A DNA stretch of 64,000 nucleotides, taken from NCBI GenBank assembly GCA_963921305.4, contig CAWUEX030000002.1, positions 2,480,001 to 2,544,000 of the forward strand, given 5' to 3'. Under the pieces are notes generated by a model. The model worked only from the letters and a program-made list of their open reading frames with translations. It was not told the origin of the DNA and did not search any database. Of the stretch, positions 56,361 through 64,000 are shown piece after piece (positions within the stretch are counted from its first letter, which is position 1; every line of letters begins with the position of its first letter). The translations under genes and the position numbers were made by a program. This DNA comes from CAWUEX02 sp963921305. Lineage in GTDB: Bacteria > Pseudomonadota > Alphaproteobacteria > Rhodospirillales > Rhodospirillaceae.

Positions 56361-57575
56361 TTAGCCCAGCTTTTCCTGAAGCATTTGGTCGAGTTTCTCG
56401 AGGAACTGGTTGGTCGTCATCCACGCTTGGTCGGGACCAACGAGAATGGCGAGGTCCTTGGTCATGAAGCCGCTTTCGACGGCATTGACGCAGACCTGTT
56501 CCAACGTGTCAGCGAAGTTGACCACGTCCGGTGTGCCGTCGAACTCGCCGCGGTATTTGAGGCCGCGGGTCCAGGCGAAGATGGAGGCGATCGGGTTGGT
56601 CGAGGTTTCCTTGCCCTGCTGATGCAGACGGTAGTGGCGGGTGACGGTGCCATGGGCGGCTTCCGCTTCCACCGTCTTGCCGTCCGGCGTCATCAGCACC
56701 GACGTCATCAAGCCGAGCGAGCCGAAGCCCTGGGCGACCGTGTCGGACTGAACGTCACCGTCGTAGTTCTTACAGGCCCACACATAGCCGCCGGACCATT
56801 TCATCGCACAGGCGACCATGTCGTCGATCAGGCGGTGTTCGTAGGTCAGCTTCTTGGCCTCGAACTTGTCTTTGAACTCCGCGTCGAAAACTTCCTGGAA
56901 CAGATCTTTAAAACGCCCGTCATAGGCCTTCATGATCGTGTTCTTGGTCGATAGGTAGACCGGGTAGCCGCGCTGCAGGCCGTAGTTCATACACGCCCGG
57001 GCAAAGCCGCGAATGGATTCATCCAAGTTGTACATGCCCATGGCGACACCGGCTTCGGGGAACTTGAAGATGTCAAATTCCATCGGCTCACCGCCGTCGT
57101 CCGGCGTGTACGTCATCTTCAAGGTGCCGGGGCCGGGGACCTTAAAGTCGGTCGCGCGGTACTGGTCGCCGAAAGCGTGACGGCCGATGACGATGGGTTC
57201 GGTCCAGCCCGGCACATAGCGCGGCACGTTGGAGCAGATGATCGGCTCACGGAATACGGTGCCGCCGAGGATGTTACGGATGGTGCCGTTCGGCGAGCGC
57301 CACATCTTTTTAAGTTTAAACTCTTCGACGCGGTCTTCGTCCGGCGTGATGGTGGCGCACTTTACGCCGACGCCGTGTTCCTTGATGGCGTTGGCCGCAT
57401 CGATGGTGATCTGGTCGTCGGTCTTGTCCCGCGCTTCGACGCCGAGGTCGAAGTACTTCAGATCGACGTCCAGATACGGCAGGATCAGTTTGCTCTTGAT
57501 GAATTCCCAGATGATGCGGGTCATCTCGTCGCCGTCGAGTTCGACGACTGGGTTTTTGACTTTGATCTTGCTCAC
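56361..57575 (-). CDS. icd: NADP-dependent isocitrate dehydrogenase
   Basis: A 404-residue isocitrate dehydrogenase of the dimeric, eukaryote-like type. Signatures are VVELDGDEMTRIIWEFIKSK, the substrate-binding loop KKMWRSPNGTIRNILGGTVF, YLSTKNTIMKAYDGRFKDLF and YDGDVQSDTVAQGFGSLGLM, then AAHGTVTRHYR. It makes 2-oxoglutarate and NADPH in the TCA cycle. The GTG start has AAGGGAG upstream. It is followed by the shared terminator. Confidence 0.97.
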   Translation of the reverse strand: MSKIKVKNPVVELDGDEMTRIIWEFIKSKLILPYLDVDLKYFDLGVEARDKTDDQITIDAANAIKEHGVGVKCATITPDEDRVEEFKLKKMWRSPNGTIRNILGGTVFREPIICSNVPRYVPGWTEPIVIGRHAFGDQYRATDFKVPGPGTLKMTYTPDDGGEPMEFDIFKFPEAGVAMGMYNLDESIRGFARACMNYGLQRGYPVYLSTKNTIMKAYDGRFKDLFQEVFDAEFKDKFEAKKLTYEHRLIDDMVACAMKWSGGYVWACKNYDGDVQSDTVAQGFGSLGLMTSVLMTPDGKTVEAEAAHGTVTRHYRLHQQGKETSTNPIASIFAWTRGLKYRGEFDGTPDVVNFADTLEQVCVNAVESGFMTKDLAILVGPDQAWMTTNQFLEKLDQMLQEKLG

Positions 57576-57765
57576 GTATGGCTCCCTTCAGCTGCGGGCC
57601 GGCCCGCATAGTCTTATCGTGCTCGTATTGATGGGCCATGACGCTGGGGCCAGGCCTGAGCGGATTTTTGAGTGGGCTGACGCCCCGTCTCCCATTAGGT
57701 GCCGGGAAAGTAGGGCAAGGGCCCCCGGCGGTGCAAGCCTAGCGCGGGCCCGGTTTAGAGTTTGG

Positions 57766-58383
57766 TCACGTCTGGGACAAATCGGGGTGTCCTGGCCCCC
57801 CGTTTGGCTTCATTTCCGAGATTTCGCGCCATGCTGTGGGCAGAATATCGTCCACGTGGGCGACCACTGTGAACAGGTCCTCCATCGGTCCATAGCCGAA
57901 GCCGCCGGTGGTGATGGTGGCGCCCATGGCGATCAGCGGGTCCCAATATCCGTTCCAATTGGCCAGAAGGACCGGCTTGGCATGCACCGACAGTTGACGC
58001 CAAGTGACGATCTCAAAGAACTCTTCCAGAGTGCCCACACCACCGGGCAGGACGCAAAACGCATCGGCCAGTTCGAACATGCGTTTCTTGCGGGTGTGCA
58101 TGTCCGGCACGACCTCAAGCGTGACCGACCTGTGGCTGATTTTCTGGCCGGTGAGGAAGTCTGGGATGACGCCGACGGCAGCGCCGCCGCCGGCCACGGC
58201 CGCATCGGCGACAGCCCCCATCAGGCCGGCAGACCCGCCTCCGAAAACCAGGCGAACTCCGTCCGCAGCCATCTTTCCGCCCAATTCGCCGGCCAACCTA
58301 ACGAAGTCAGAGTCTGTGCCCGAACGCGAGCCGCAAAACACACAGAGCGAAAAACCCTTAGTTTCTAAACGGGATTGTGACAT
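57766..58383 (-). CDS. LOG-family nucleoside 5'-monophosphate phosphoribohydrolase
   Basis: A 205-residue Rossmann-like protein. It carries VFCGSRSGTD, LVFGGGSAGLMGAVADAAVA, GVIPDFL, MHTRKKRMFELADAFCVLPG and the family motif PGGVGTLEEFFEIVTWRQL. LOG enzymes release a base from cytokinin riboside monophosphate or related nucleotides in plants; bacterial members commonly hydrolyse AMP/IMP-like nucleotides. The real substrate is unknown. It is alone on the minus strand. Confidence 0.92.
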   Translation of the reverse strand: MSQSRLETKGFSLCVFCGSRSGTDSDFVRLAGELGGKMAADGVRLVFGGGSAGLMGAVADAAVAGGGAAVGVIPDFLTGQKISHRSVTLEVVPDMHTRKKRMFELADAFCVLPGGVGTLEEFFEIVTWRQLSVHAKPVLLANWNGYWDPLIAMGATITTGGFGYGPMEDLFTVVAHVDDILPTAWREISEMKPNGGPGHPDLSQT

Positions 58384-58517
58384 TTGAAAGGTTGCCTAGT
58401 GAGCGGGCTCGGGTTGTCAGGTCAGCGAGAACTCTGTACTGCTTACACGGCTGTATACCGCGCGACCAGAAGGTGCGTTGAAACAGCAGTGAAACAGGGT
58501 TCGGCCGGAGAAAACAC

Positions 58518-58958
58518 ATGAAGTTTAAAGTAATTGGTGCGGCGTTTGCCGCGATTGTCTTGTTCGCCGGGATGCCGTCAGTGCAGGCGGCTGAAGATAA
58601 GGACATCATCGACTATCGCCAAAATCTGATGAAGTCTCTCGGGGCTCATTCAGGCGCGCTTGGCGCTATTCTGCAAAACAAAGTGCCCCATGGCGATAAC
58701 CTCGCCCACCATGCCGACGCCATTGCCGCAGCTGCCGCTGCGGCGCAACTGGCGTTCAAGGACGAGGTGGTTGGCGGTACATCGGCAGCCAACATTTGGG
58801 AAGACTGGGAGGATTTCTCCGCGCGTTTTGCACAGCTCGAACAAGCCGCGATGGAAGTCTCCGCCGCGGCAAAGGAAGGCGGCATGGCCGCAGCTGGCCC
58901 CAAGGTCGGCGCCATGTTCATCTGCAAGGACTGCCACGACAATTATCGGACCGAATAA
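58518..58958 (+). CDS. Cytochrome c-prime (class II)
   Basis: A 146-residue periplasmic cytochrome with a signal peptide (FKVIGAAFAAIVLFAGMPSV, QA). The heme site CKDCH lies at the C-terminus (Cys136, Cys139, His140), which is the class II position. The rest is a four-helix bundle (DIIDYRQNLMKSLGAHSGAL; ANIWEDWEDFSARFAQLEQA). Such proteins bind NO or CO and transfer electrons. A cytochrome b-type protein is convergent downstream. A GGAG site precedes the ATG. A terminator follows. Confidence 0.92.
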   Translation: MKFKVIGAAFAAIVLFAGMPSVQAAEDKDIIDYRQNLMKSLGAHSGALGAILQNKVPHGDNLAHHADAIAAAAAAAQLAFKDEVVGGTSAANIWEDWEDFSARFAQLEQAAMEVSAAAKEGGMAAAGPKVGAMFICKDCHDNYRTE

Positions 58959-58983
58959 CTTTTTCGGACCCGATCGAGACGAA

Positions 58984-59013
58984 AACCGCCGGCGATGATG
59001 CCGGCGGTTTTTT
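58984..59013 (+). terminator. Rho-independent terminator after cytochrome c-prime
   Basis: A 10-bp stem AACCGCCGGC / GCCGGCGGTT with a GATGAT loop (58984-59009), then TTTTA. It probably also stops transcription of the convergent cytochrome b gene. Confidence 0.82.
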
Positions 59014-59030
59014 ATTGAGTGCAGTCTAGT

Positions 59031-59774
59031 TCAGCCGCCCGCGTTGAGGATCAGCCACGCCGCGAGTCCGGCGATGATGGCAATAGCGGCCCCCAGCCAC
59101 GTGGCCGCAAACGAAATCTGCGGCTCACTCTCGCCAGCCGGCAAAGACCGGCGCCCGGTGATCATGGCGACGATCAGGTCCTGCTTCTTGATCAGCCAGT
59201 AAAACAGGTTGGCGGCAATATGGACGACGATCAGCACCAGGATGCCGTATTCCCACAACAGTTTATGGCGTGAGGTGATGACCTTGCTGGTCTCGTCGCT
59301 GATCAGGAAGGCCAGGGGACCTTTGGTGGCGAAAAACGACTCATCCTGCGAAAACATCCCGGTCACGGCCTGGACCAAAAGGGCCAACAGCATGATTGCC
59401 ACGACCGCGCCGCCGGCCGGATTGTGTCCCGCGAAGAACTTCACCGGGCCGGTGAATACGGTTTTGACGTAGTCCAGAATGACGGACGGACCGCGCAGGA
59501 AGTTCGAGAAGCGCGCCGTGCTCGATCCCATGAAGCCCCAGATGATGCGGAATACCAGCAGCGCAAAGATCGTCACGCCGCTCCACATGTGCAGCGTCAT
59601 GTTGGAGACAAAGCGGTCCGTGCCCGGCATGGTGAAATCGAACCCGCCGAATTCACCGGTGAGGTAGCTGAGCAGGATGCACGCCACCAGCAGCCAGTGA
59701 AACACCCGCACCCAGATGTCCCATACTTTGACCTTCCGCCCACCTGCGTGGACGCTATCGTTCTGATCTGTCAT
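59031..59774 (-). CDS. Cytochrome b561-type membrane protein
   Basis: A 247-residue multi-helix cytochrome b. Heme ligands are likely among His in VWDIWVRVFHWLLVACILLS, in VSNMTLHMWSGVTIFALLVF, in ITSRHKLLWEYGILVLIVVH then IAANLFYWL. The pattern is that of diheme cytochrome b/NiFe-hydrogenase b-type proteins. Such genes often sit beside cytochrome c-prime. They probably pass electrons between quinol and the periplasmic cytochrome, but no genetic link except convergence is visible. The ATG has GGGGAATTACC upstream. Confidence 0.88.
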   Translation of the reverse strand: MTDQNDSVHAGGRKVKVWDIWVRVFHWLLVACILLSYLTGEFGGFDFTMPGTDRFVSNMTLHMWSGVTIFALLVFRIIWGFMGSSTARFSNFLRGPSVILDYVKTVFTGPVKFFAGHNPAGGAVVAIMLLALLVQAVTGMFSQDESFFATKGPLAFLISDETSKVITSRHKLLWEYGILVLIVVHIAANLFYWLIKKQDLIVAMITGRRSLPAGESEPQISFAATWLGAAIAIIAGLAAWLILNAGG

Positions 59775-59917
59775 GGTAATTCCCCTATCACCGGTGCTTG
59801 CCCCAGGGCGCTTGACCTAGATTCGCGCGGGCTGCTATTCGCTCATCCAATATCATAGTGGTTGAGTGTCGCGCGGGGCAATCGTGCCACCGAAATTGAG
59901 GCACTAAGGAGCAGACT

Positions 59918-60754
59918 TTGGCAGGAGCATTGCTGCCATACTTCATTCCTTTCGGGGTCGCCCTCGCGGCTGGGGGCGCTCTGCGCCTGGCCCTCGGCAG
60001 TGAGCGTAATGTCCTGTTTGGCGCCATCGCTATCCTTTTCGGCTTTGCCGCCGCGTGGCAGTGGCTGTTGCCGCAGCCTTGGGTGCCGATCGACGGGGCG
60101 AGCCGGGTCATTCACATTGCCATCGGCGGATTTGTCGCCGGCACGGCGCTGAACCTTTTGCAACCCGGTCGGAAAGTGCACATCGCCGCGGCCGCAGTTT
60201 TCGCGCTGGGCAGCGTGTGGGCGTCTGTGACCGGTGCATTGCTGGGTCCGCCACCCGATGAAGCTGGCGCCTGGCTGCGCCTGGCGATTTATCTTGTCCT
60301 TTGGGGCCTCCTGTTGCGCCGGCTTTACGCGTTGCGCGATGAGGGTCCGTCGGCACTGGTGCTGCTGTTCATGCTATCCCTGGGTCTGGGTCTGGCCGGG
60401 CAGATGTCCGGTGATGGGGCGACGGCGGCCGTTGCCTATTGCTTCGCCGCCGCAGTGGCCGGGTACATGGCGCTGGCCTGGGTTCTGGCCTTTCCGCTGG
60501 GTTTGGCCGCCATTTTTGGCGCCGGCGGCGCGGTAATGGCGGTGGCGATGGCGTTGGCTGCGCCGGTGGCCCAGACATCCTCAATCGCGCTGTTGTTCCT
60601 GATCCTGGTGCCGCTGGCCGATGGCACGGCCAAGCGCCTACCCCTTGGACCGGCGCCGCTGCGTCCGGCGACCTACCCGCTGGCGCTCATGGCCGTTGCG
60701 GCCCTGCCGGTTGCGGTGGCTGCAACGGTGGCATTTCTGTCCGCGGCCCGCTGA
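59918..60754 (+). CDS. Polytopic membrane protein of unknown function
   Basis: A 278-residue protein of about nine or ten hydrophobic helices (for example LPYFIPFGVALAAGGALRLA, IHIAIGGFVAGTALNLLQPG, GWFLPLR-like turns). I do not recognise the family. The start is a TTG with AAGGAG five or six nt upstream. Ala/Leu/Val/Gly make up most of it. It lies upstream of a LysM gene on the same strand, 125 nt apart, and the two may be co-transcribed. Confidence 0.72.
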   Translation: MAGALLPYFIPFGVALAAGGALRLALGSERNVLFGAIAILFGFAAAWQWLLPQPWVPIDGASRVIHIAIGGFVAGTALNLLQPGRKVHIAAAAVFALGSVWASVTGALLGPPPDEAGAWLRLAIYLVLWGLLLRRLYALRDEGPSALVLLFMLSLGLGLAGQMSGDGATAAVAYCFAAAVAGYMALAWVLAFPLGLAAIFGAGGAVMAVAMALAAPVAQTSSIALLFLILVPLADGTAKRLPLGPAPLRPATYPLALMAVAALPVAVAATVAFLSAAR

Positions 60755-60879
60755 CCGGCGCCGCTTCGCCACGCACATTACGTTCTGTTCACAGGTGTGC
60801 TACCGCGCCCATCGCGGCGTTGCTTCGCCGCCCGCAATCCCTTAATAAAAGGAACCACTTAGCCGCCCTGAGAGGCAAT

Positions 60880-61845
60880 GTGAATCGACCGTTACTGGTC
60901 GCGATCGCCGGCGTCTTGGTCGTCATCGCTGCCATCGTACTGAACTTCTCACTGGAAGATCCCGGTGACGCGGATACAGGGTCCGCGCCTGCGACGGTTG
61001 ACGCCTCCGGATCGGAGCCCGCATCCGCGGAGCCGGCCGAGCCAGCAAACACGCCTCCCAGTTTTGATGTTGTTCGGATCGATCCCCAGGGCAACACGGT
61101 GATGGCGGGACGGGCTGCGCCTTCGGCGACGGCCATCATTCTGGATGGCGAGACAGAGATCGGCCGGATTACCGCAGATGGCCGGGGTGAATGGGTGTTT
61201 ATTCCACCGCAACCGCTGCCGGCAGGCACACATGAACTTTCCTTGCGCGTTGACCGCGATGGCATGCCGCCCCTGATTTCTGAAAACGTCGTGGTGATGT
61301 CTGTGCCTGAGGGTGAAGGCGACGTCCTCATTGTTGAAACGGCGCGGGACGGTGGCACCAGCCGGGTGCTGCAGGCGCCGGCCCAGCCGCGCGAGATCGA
61401 TTTGAGCATCGAGACCGTCGACTACGACGACGAAGGCCGGGTGTTCATGAGCGGCCAGGCCCGCAGCGGCAACACGGTGCAAATCTATCTCGACAATGTT
61501 TTTGCGGGACGCGTCCAAGTCGACAGCACTGGCTACTGGAGTTTGGAGTCCACTGAAATCGCGACAGTAGGCGATCACACGGTGCGGGCGGACGAATTGG
61601 ACGCCGAGAGCACTGTGGTGTCGCGGGTGGAAGTGCCGTTCCGCCGTCAAGCGCCTGACCCGTCCGCACAGCCGGGTGCGATTACCGTCGTCAAAGGCAA
61701 CAGCCTATGGCGTATCGCCCGCCGGGTGTATGGCGAGGGGGTGATGTTCACCCTGATTTACGAGGCCAACCGGGATCAGATTAAGGATCCAGACCTCATC
61801 TATCCCGGCCAGGTGTTCACATTGCCGGTGCGCGACCGGCTTTAA
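60880..61845 (+). CDS. LysM-domain protein with N-terminal anchor
   Basis: A 321-residue protein from a GTG start (AGAGG upstream). An N-terminal transmembrane anchor or signal (LVAIAGVLVVIAAIVLNFSL) leads to an acidic linker, then two immunoglobulin-like or Big-type repeats (PPSFDVVRIDPQGNTVMAGR and IETVDYDDEGRVFMSGQAR), and a C-terminal LysM domain (VVKGNSLWRIARRVYGEGVM then YEANRDQIKDPDLIYPGQVF). LysM binds peptidoglycan. This layout is common in alphaproteobacteria; the role is probably cell-wall linked. Confidence 0.88.
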   Translation: MNRPLLVAIAGVLVVIAAIVLNFSLEDPGDADTGSAPATVDASGSEPASAEPAEPANTPPSFDVVRIDPQGNTVMAGRAAPSATAIILDGETEIGRITADGRGEWVFIPPQPLPAGTHELSLRVDRDGMPPLISENVVVMSVPEGEGDVLIVETARDGGTSRVLQAPAQPREIDLSIETVDYDDEGRVFMSGQARSGNTVQIYLDNVFAGRVQVDSTGYWSLESTEIATVGDHTVRADELDAESTVVSRVEVPFRRQAPDPSAQPGAITVVKGNSLWRIARRVYGEGVMFTLIYEANRDQIKDPDLIYPGQVFTLPVRDRL

Positions 61846-61960
61846 CACCTTTAACAAAGCTTGAGGGCTGGTTGGGCCTGGCTGTAAAAATCCGCTAAAC
61901 TGCACTTAATGAAAGCGGCGGCGCGCGCAAAGCGGCCTGCCACAACGAAGGGAACGCCTG

Positions 61961-62668
61961 GTGCCAAACGGTCATATCACCTGGAAAGATTATCTGTTGC
62001 CGCCCTTACATCCCGAAGGCCCGGCCTTCGTCGGCATCTTCGCTGTCGCCACTTTTATTCTGTGGCTGATCTGGGAACCGTTTGGCCCCATCGGCCTCGG
62101 GTTAACGGTGTGGTGTTTTTACTTCTTCCGCGATCCCGACCGGGTAACGCCCACACGCGAGGGTTTGGTTATCAGTCCGGCTGACGGCGTGGTGCAGTCC
62201 ATCACGGAATGCGATGGCCCACCGGAGCTGGATGTAAACGGCACACAGTTCACCCGGGTCAGCGTTTTCATGAGCGTGTTCGATTGCCATGTGAACCGCA
62301 TGCCCATCGCCGGCAAGATTGAGAAAGAAGTCTATGTTCCTGGACTGTTTCTTAACGCGACCCTTGATAAGGCGAGCGAAGACAACGAACGGCAATGCCT
62401 CTTGGTCGCGGCGGACACGGGTAAGCAGTTTGCGGTGGTGCAGATCGCCGGACTTGTGGCGCGGCGTATCCGCTGTGATGTCCAGGCGGAACAGCATCTC
62501 ACGACCGGGGAGCGCATCGGCATGATTCGCTTCGGCAGCCGGGTCGACGTGTACCTGCCGAAGGGGGTGCATCCTTTGGTGTCCGTCGGGCAAAAGATGG
62601 TGGCCGGTGAAACCGTGCTGGCCGATGCCAAGTCCAAGGAGTCGGCCCGTGAGGGCGAGGTGCGGTAG
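61961..62668 (+). CDS. psd: Phosphatidylserine decarboxylase
   Basis: A 235-residue short-type enzyme. It has transmembrane segments near the N-terminus, then FFRDPDRVTP, ISPADGVVQSI, FMSVFDCHVNRMPIAGKIEK and FGSRVDVYLP, with Gly192-Ser193 at the self-cleavage site that yields the pyruvoyl group. It makes phosphatidylethanolamine. The GTG start has GAAGGGAACG upstream. Its stop is 2 nt before pssA. Confidence 0.95.
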   Translation: MPNGHITWKDYLLPPLHPEGPAFVGIFAVATFILWLIWEPFGPIGLGLTVWCFYFFRDPDRVTPTREGLVISPADGVVQSITECDGPPELDVNGTQFTRVSVFMSVFDCHVNRMPIAGKIEKEVYVPGLFLNATLDKASEDNERQCLLVAADTGKQFAVVQIAGLVARRIRCDVQAEQHLTTGERIGMIRFGSRVDVYLPKGVHPLVSVGQKMVAGETVLADAKSKESAREGEVR

Positions 62669-62670
62669 CC

Positions 62671-63495
62671 ATGCCAGACGATTCTCTCGATCCTGACCTG
62701 CACAGCGAGCAGGCTTCCCGGCGGCGCCGGACCATGCCGTTCAACCAGCTGTTCCCCAACATGCTCACCGTGCTGGCGCTGTGCAGTGGGCTGACCGCGA
62801 TTCGCTTTGCCATCGGCGGGGATTTTGAGCGCGCGGTTATCGCGCTGGTGATCGCCTGTTTCCTCGACGGCATTGACGGCCTCGTCGCCCGGTTGCTGCA
62901 CGGCACCACGAAGTTTGGCGCGGAGCTGGATTCTCTCTCGGATGGCATCAGTTTCGGCATGGTGCCGGCGATCCTGCTGTATCTCTGGGCCATGCAGGAT
63001 GCGGGTACGATTGGCTGGGCTTTGTGTCTGCTGTTTTCGGTGTGTTGCGTTCTGCGATTGGCCAGGTTCAACACCCATATTGGCGATCCCGGCCTGCCCA
63101 GCTGGGCGCACAACTATTTCACCGGCGTGCCATCGCCCGCGGCGGCGGGATTGGCGATTTTGCCAATGATCCTGTCGTTCCAGTTTAACGCTGGGATTTT
63201 TAATCAGCCGATTCTTGTTGGCACGTTTCTGGCCGTGGTGTCGTTTCTGATGGTCAGTAAGGTGCCGACCTTCTCAGTCAAGAAGCTGCGCGTGCCGCGC
63301 CAGTTCGCCTTGCCCATGATGCTGCTGATTGCGCTTGGGGCCGGGTTCCTGGTCACCGAAACCTGGGTCACGCTTGGCATCATGGGGGCGCTTTACCTGG
63401 GCAGCATTCCGTTCAGCGTGATCACGTTTCTCCGCCTATCCCGCCGCGGCGGTCCGACCGCTGAGGAACTGGCGGAAGCGGAAGCCGACGACTAG
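62671..63495 (+). CDS. pssA: CDP-diacylglycerol--serine O-phosphatidyltransferase
   Basis: A 274-residue membrane enzyme. The CDP-alcohol phosphatidyltransferase motif DG-x2-AR-x8-G-x3-D-x3-D is complete (Asp69, Gly70, Ala73, Arg74, Gly83, Asp87, Asp91). About eight hydrophobic helices follow. It makes phosphatidylserine, the substrate of Psd just upstream, so the two form the standard psd-pssA operon. Confidence 0.95.
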   Translation: MPDDSLDPDLHSEQASRRRRTMPFNQLFPNMLTVLALCSGLTAIRFAIGGDFERAVIALVIACFLDGIDGLVARLLHGTTKFGAELDSLSDGISFGMVPAILLYLWAMQDAGTIGWALCLLFSVCCVLRLARFNTHIGDPGLPSWAHNYFTGVPSPAAAGLAILPMILSFQFNAGIFNQPILVGTFLAVVSFLMVSKVPTFSVKKLRVPRQFALPMMLLIALGAGFLVTETWVTLGIMGALYLGSIPFSVITFLRLSRRGGPTAEELAEAEADD

Positions 63496-63500
63496 ACCGG

Positions 63501-64000
63501 TTATTCCGCCGGCTGATTGATCAGGGTTCCCCCGTCACCGCTTTGTCCACTGCGCCGCGCCGCCAGCTTGGCCTGGATGTCCGTACGCAGTTTGAGAGCG
63601 CAGGGCGTCACCACCAGCGTCAATACAGTCGCGAAGGTCAGGCCGCAGACGATGGCGATGGCCAGCTGTTGCCACCACTGCAGTGACGGCGCGCCGATGT
63701 GCACGGTGCGCTGAACAAAATCGACGTTGATCTTGAACATCATCGGCATGAGCCCGAGCACAGTGGTGATGGTCGTCAGCAGCACCGGGCGCAGGCGCTG
63801 AACGCCGGTTTGCAAGATGGCTTGCACCGGATCGGCGATGTCTTTCCGCAAGCGGTCGTAGGTGTCGATCAGCACGATGTTGTTGTTGACCACAATCCCT
63901 GCCAGCGAAATCACGCCGACGCCCGACATGATGATGCCGAAGGGCTGCTGGAAGATCAGCAGTCCGAGGAACACACCAATGGTCGACATGACCACGGCGC
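63501..64000 (-). CDS. RND transporter, C-terminal part (partial)
   Basis: The visible about 165 residues belong to the C-terminus of an AcrB-type RND pump and run off the window edge. They show LAGIVVNNNIVLIDTYDRLR, LRPVLLTTITTVLGLMPMMF and helix IAIVCGLTFATVLTLVVTPC. The polytopic end and a short hydrophilic tail complete it. Its stop lies 5 nt from that of pssA (convergent). The substrate is unknown. Confidence 0.9.
   Translation of the reverse strand, partial: AVVMSTIGVFLGLLIFQQPFGIIMSGVGVISLAGIVVNNNIVLIDTYDRLRKDIADPVQAILQTGVQRLRPVLLTTITTVLGLMPMMFKINVDFVQRTVHIGAPSLQWWQQLAIAIVCGLTFATVLTLVVTPCALKLRTDIQAKLAARRSGQSGDGGTLINQPAE

Noticed and set aside
57229..58368. 379-codon plus-strand open frame
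   Set aside because: Antisense to icd and the LOG-family gene, both of which have strong motifs.
1..64000. CRISPR array, tRNA, rRNA, insertion sequence or prophage
   Set aside because: No regularly spaced direct repeats, no cloverleaf with CCA-type end, and no transposase, integrase or phage structural motif was seen on reading both strands.

Overview
The window looks like a chromosomal segment of a free-living alphaproteobacterium, probably Rhodospirillales-like. The evidence is a CckA-type hybrid kinase, FlaF, a perfect TTAA-N7-TTAA CtrA-type box, a GTTC-N7-GTTC SOS box before recA, a phasin gene preceded by PhaR-like operators, and moderately high GC throughout. There are no rRNA or tRNA genes, CRISPR arrays, transposases or phage genes that I can recognise. 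No genus can be named from the sequence alone.

Layout. 1-3.9 kb (minus strand): a truncated peptide-type ABC binding protein, a two-VOC plus alpha/beta-hydrolase fusion, and two small exported or NAD-binding proteins. 4.1-27.4 kb: a flagellar island with flaF; flgF-flgG-flgA-flgH (minus); fliL-fliM-DUF6468-motE-like, a CheY-like regulator, two tandem MotB-like proteins and a 1124-residue TPR protein (plus); an SDR; fhlB-like, an unknown gene, fliO and fliP (minus); and flgB-flgC-fliE-fliQ-fliR-flhB-cckA (plus). The last two blocks diverge from a promoter region with a CtrA-type box, and cckA encodes the kinase at the top of the CtrA pathway. 27.4-33.2 kb: an entericidin-like lipopeptide, recA, two small genes and alaS. 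33.4-42.5 kb: phasin, a MacA/LolD/FtsX-type export system, a cupin, cytochrome b561, leuC-leuD, an EamA transporter and a PleD-like diguanylate cyclase.

42.5-58 kb is accessory metabolism: a CpcT/CpeT-like secreted protein, two unknown secreted proteins, a family III CoA-transferase divergent from an HMG-CoA-lyase-type enzyme, VOC, MFS and DUF1838 proteins, a SAM methyltransferase, an ArsM-like methyltransferase, an orphan TRAP binding protein, a CIA30-like protein, a GPH-type transporter, NADP-isocitrate dehydrogenase and a LOG-family protein. 58.5-64 kb: cytochrome c-prime with a cytochrome b partner, a polytopic membrane protein, a LysM protein, psd-pssA (phosphatidylethanolamine synthesis) and the C-terminal end of an RND transporter.

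The most unusual points are: a FlgA with three tandem SAF-like repeats; a MotB-like pair in which one member lacks the proton-carrying Asp; a FliM with a duplicated EWEAM-containing acidic extension; a hydrolase fusion with His at the nucleophile elbow; and a 99-bp dispersed repeat present twice in opposite orientation, about 47 kb apart, next to a flagellar operon and the ArsM locus. No single locus stands out as a complete new system. The flagellar oddities, which may work together in one modified motor, are the best lead.
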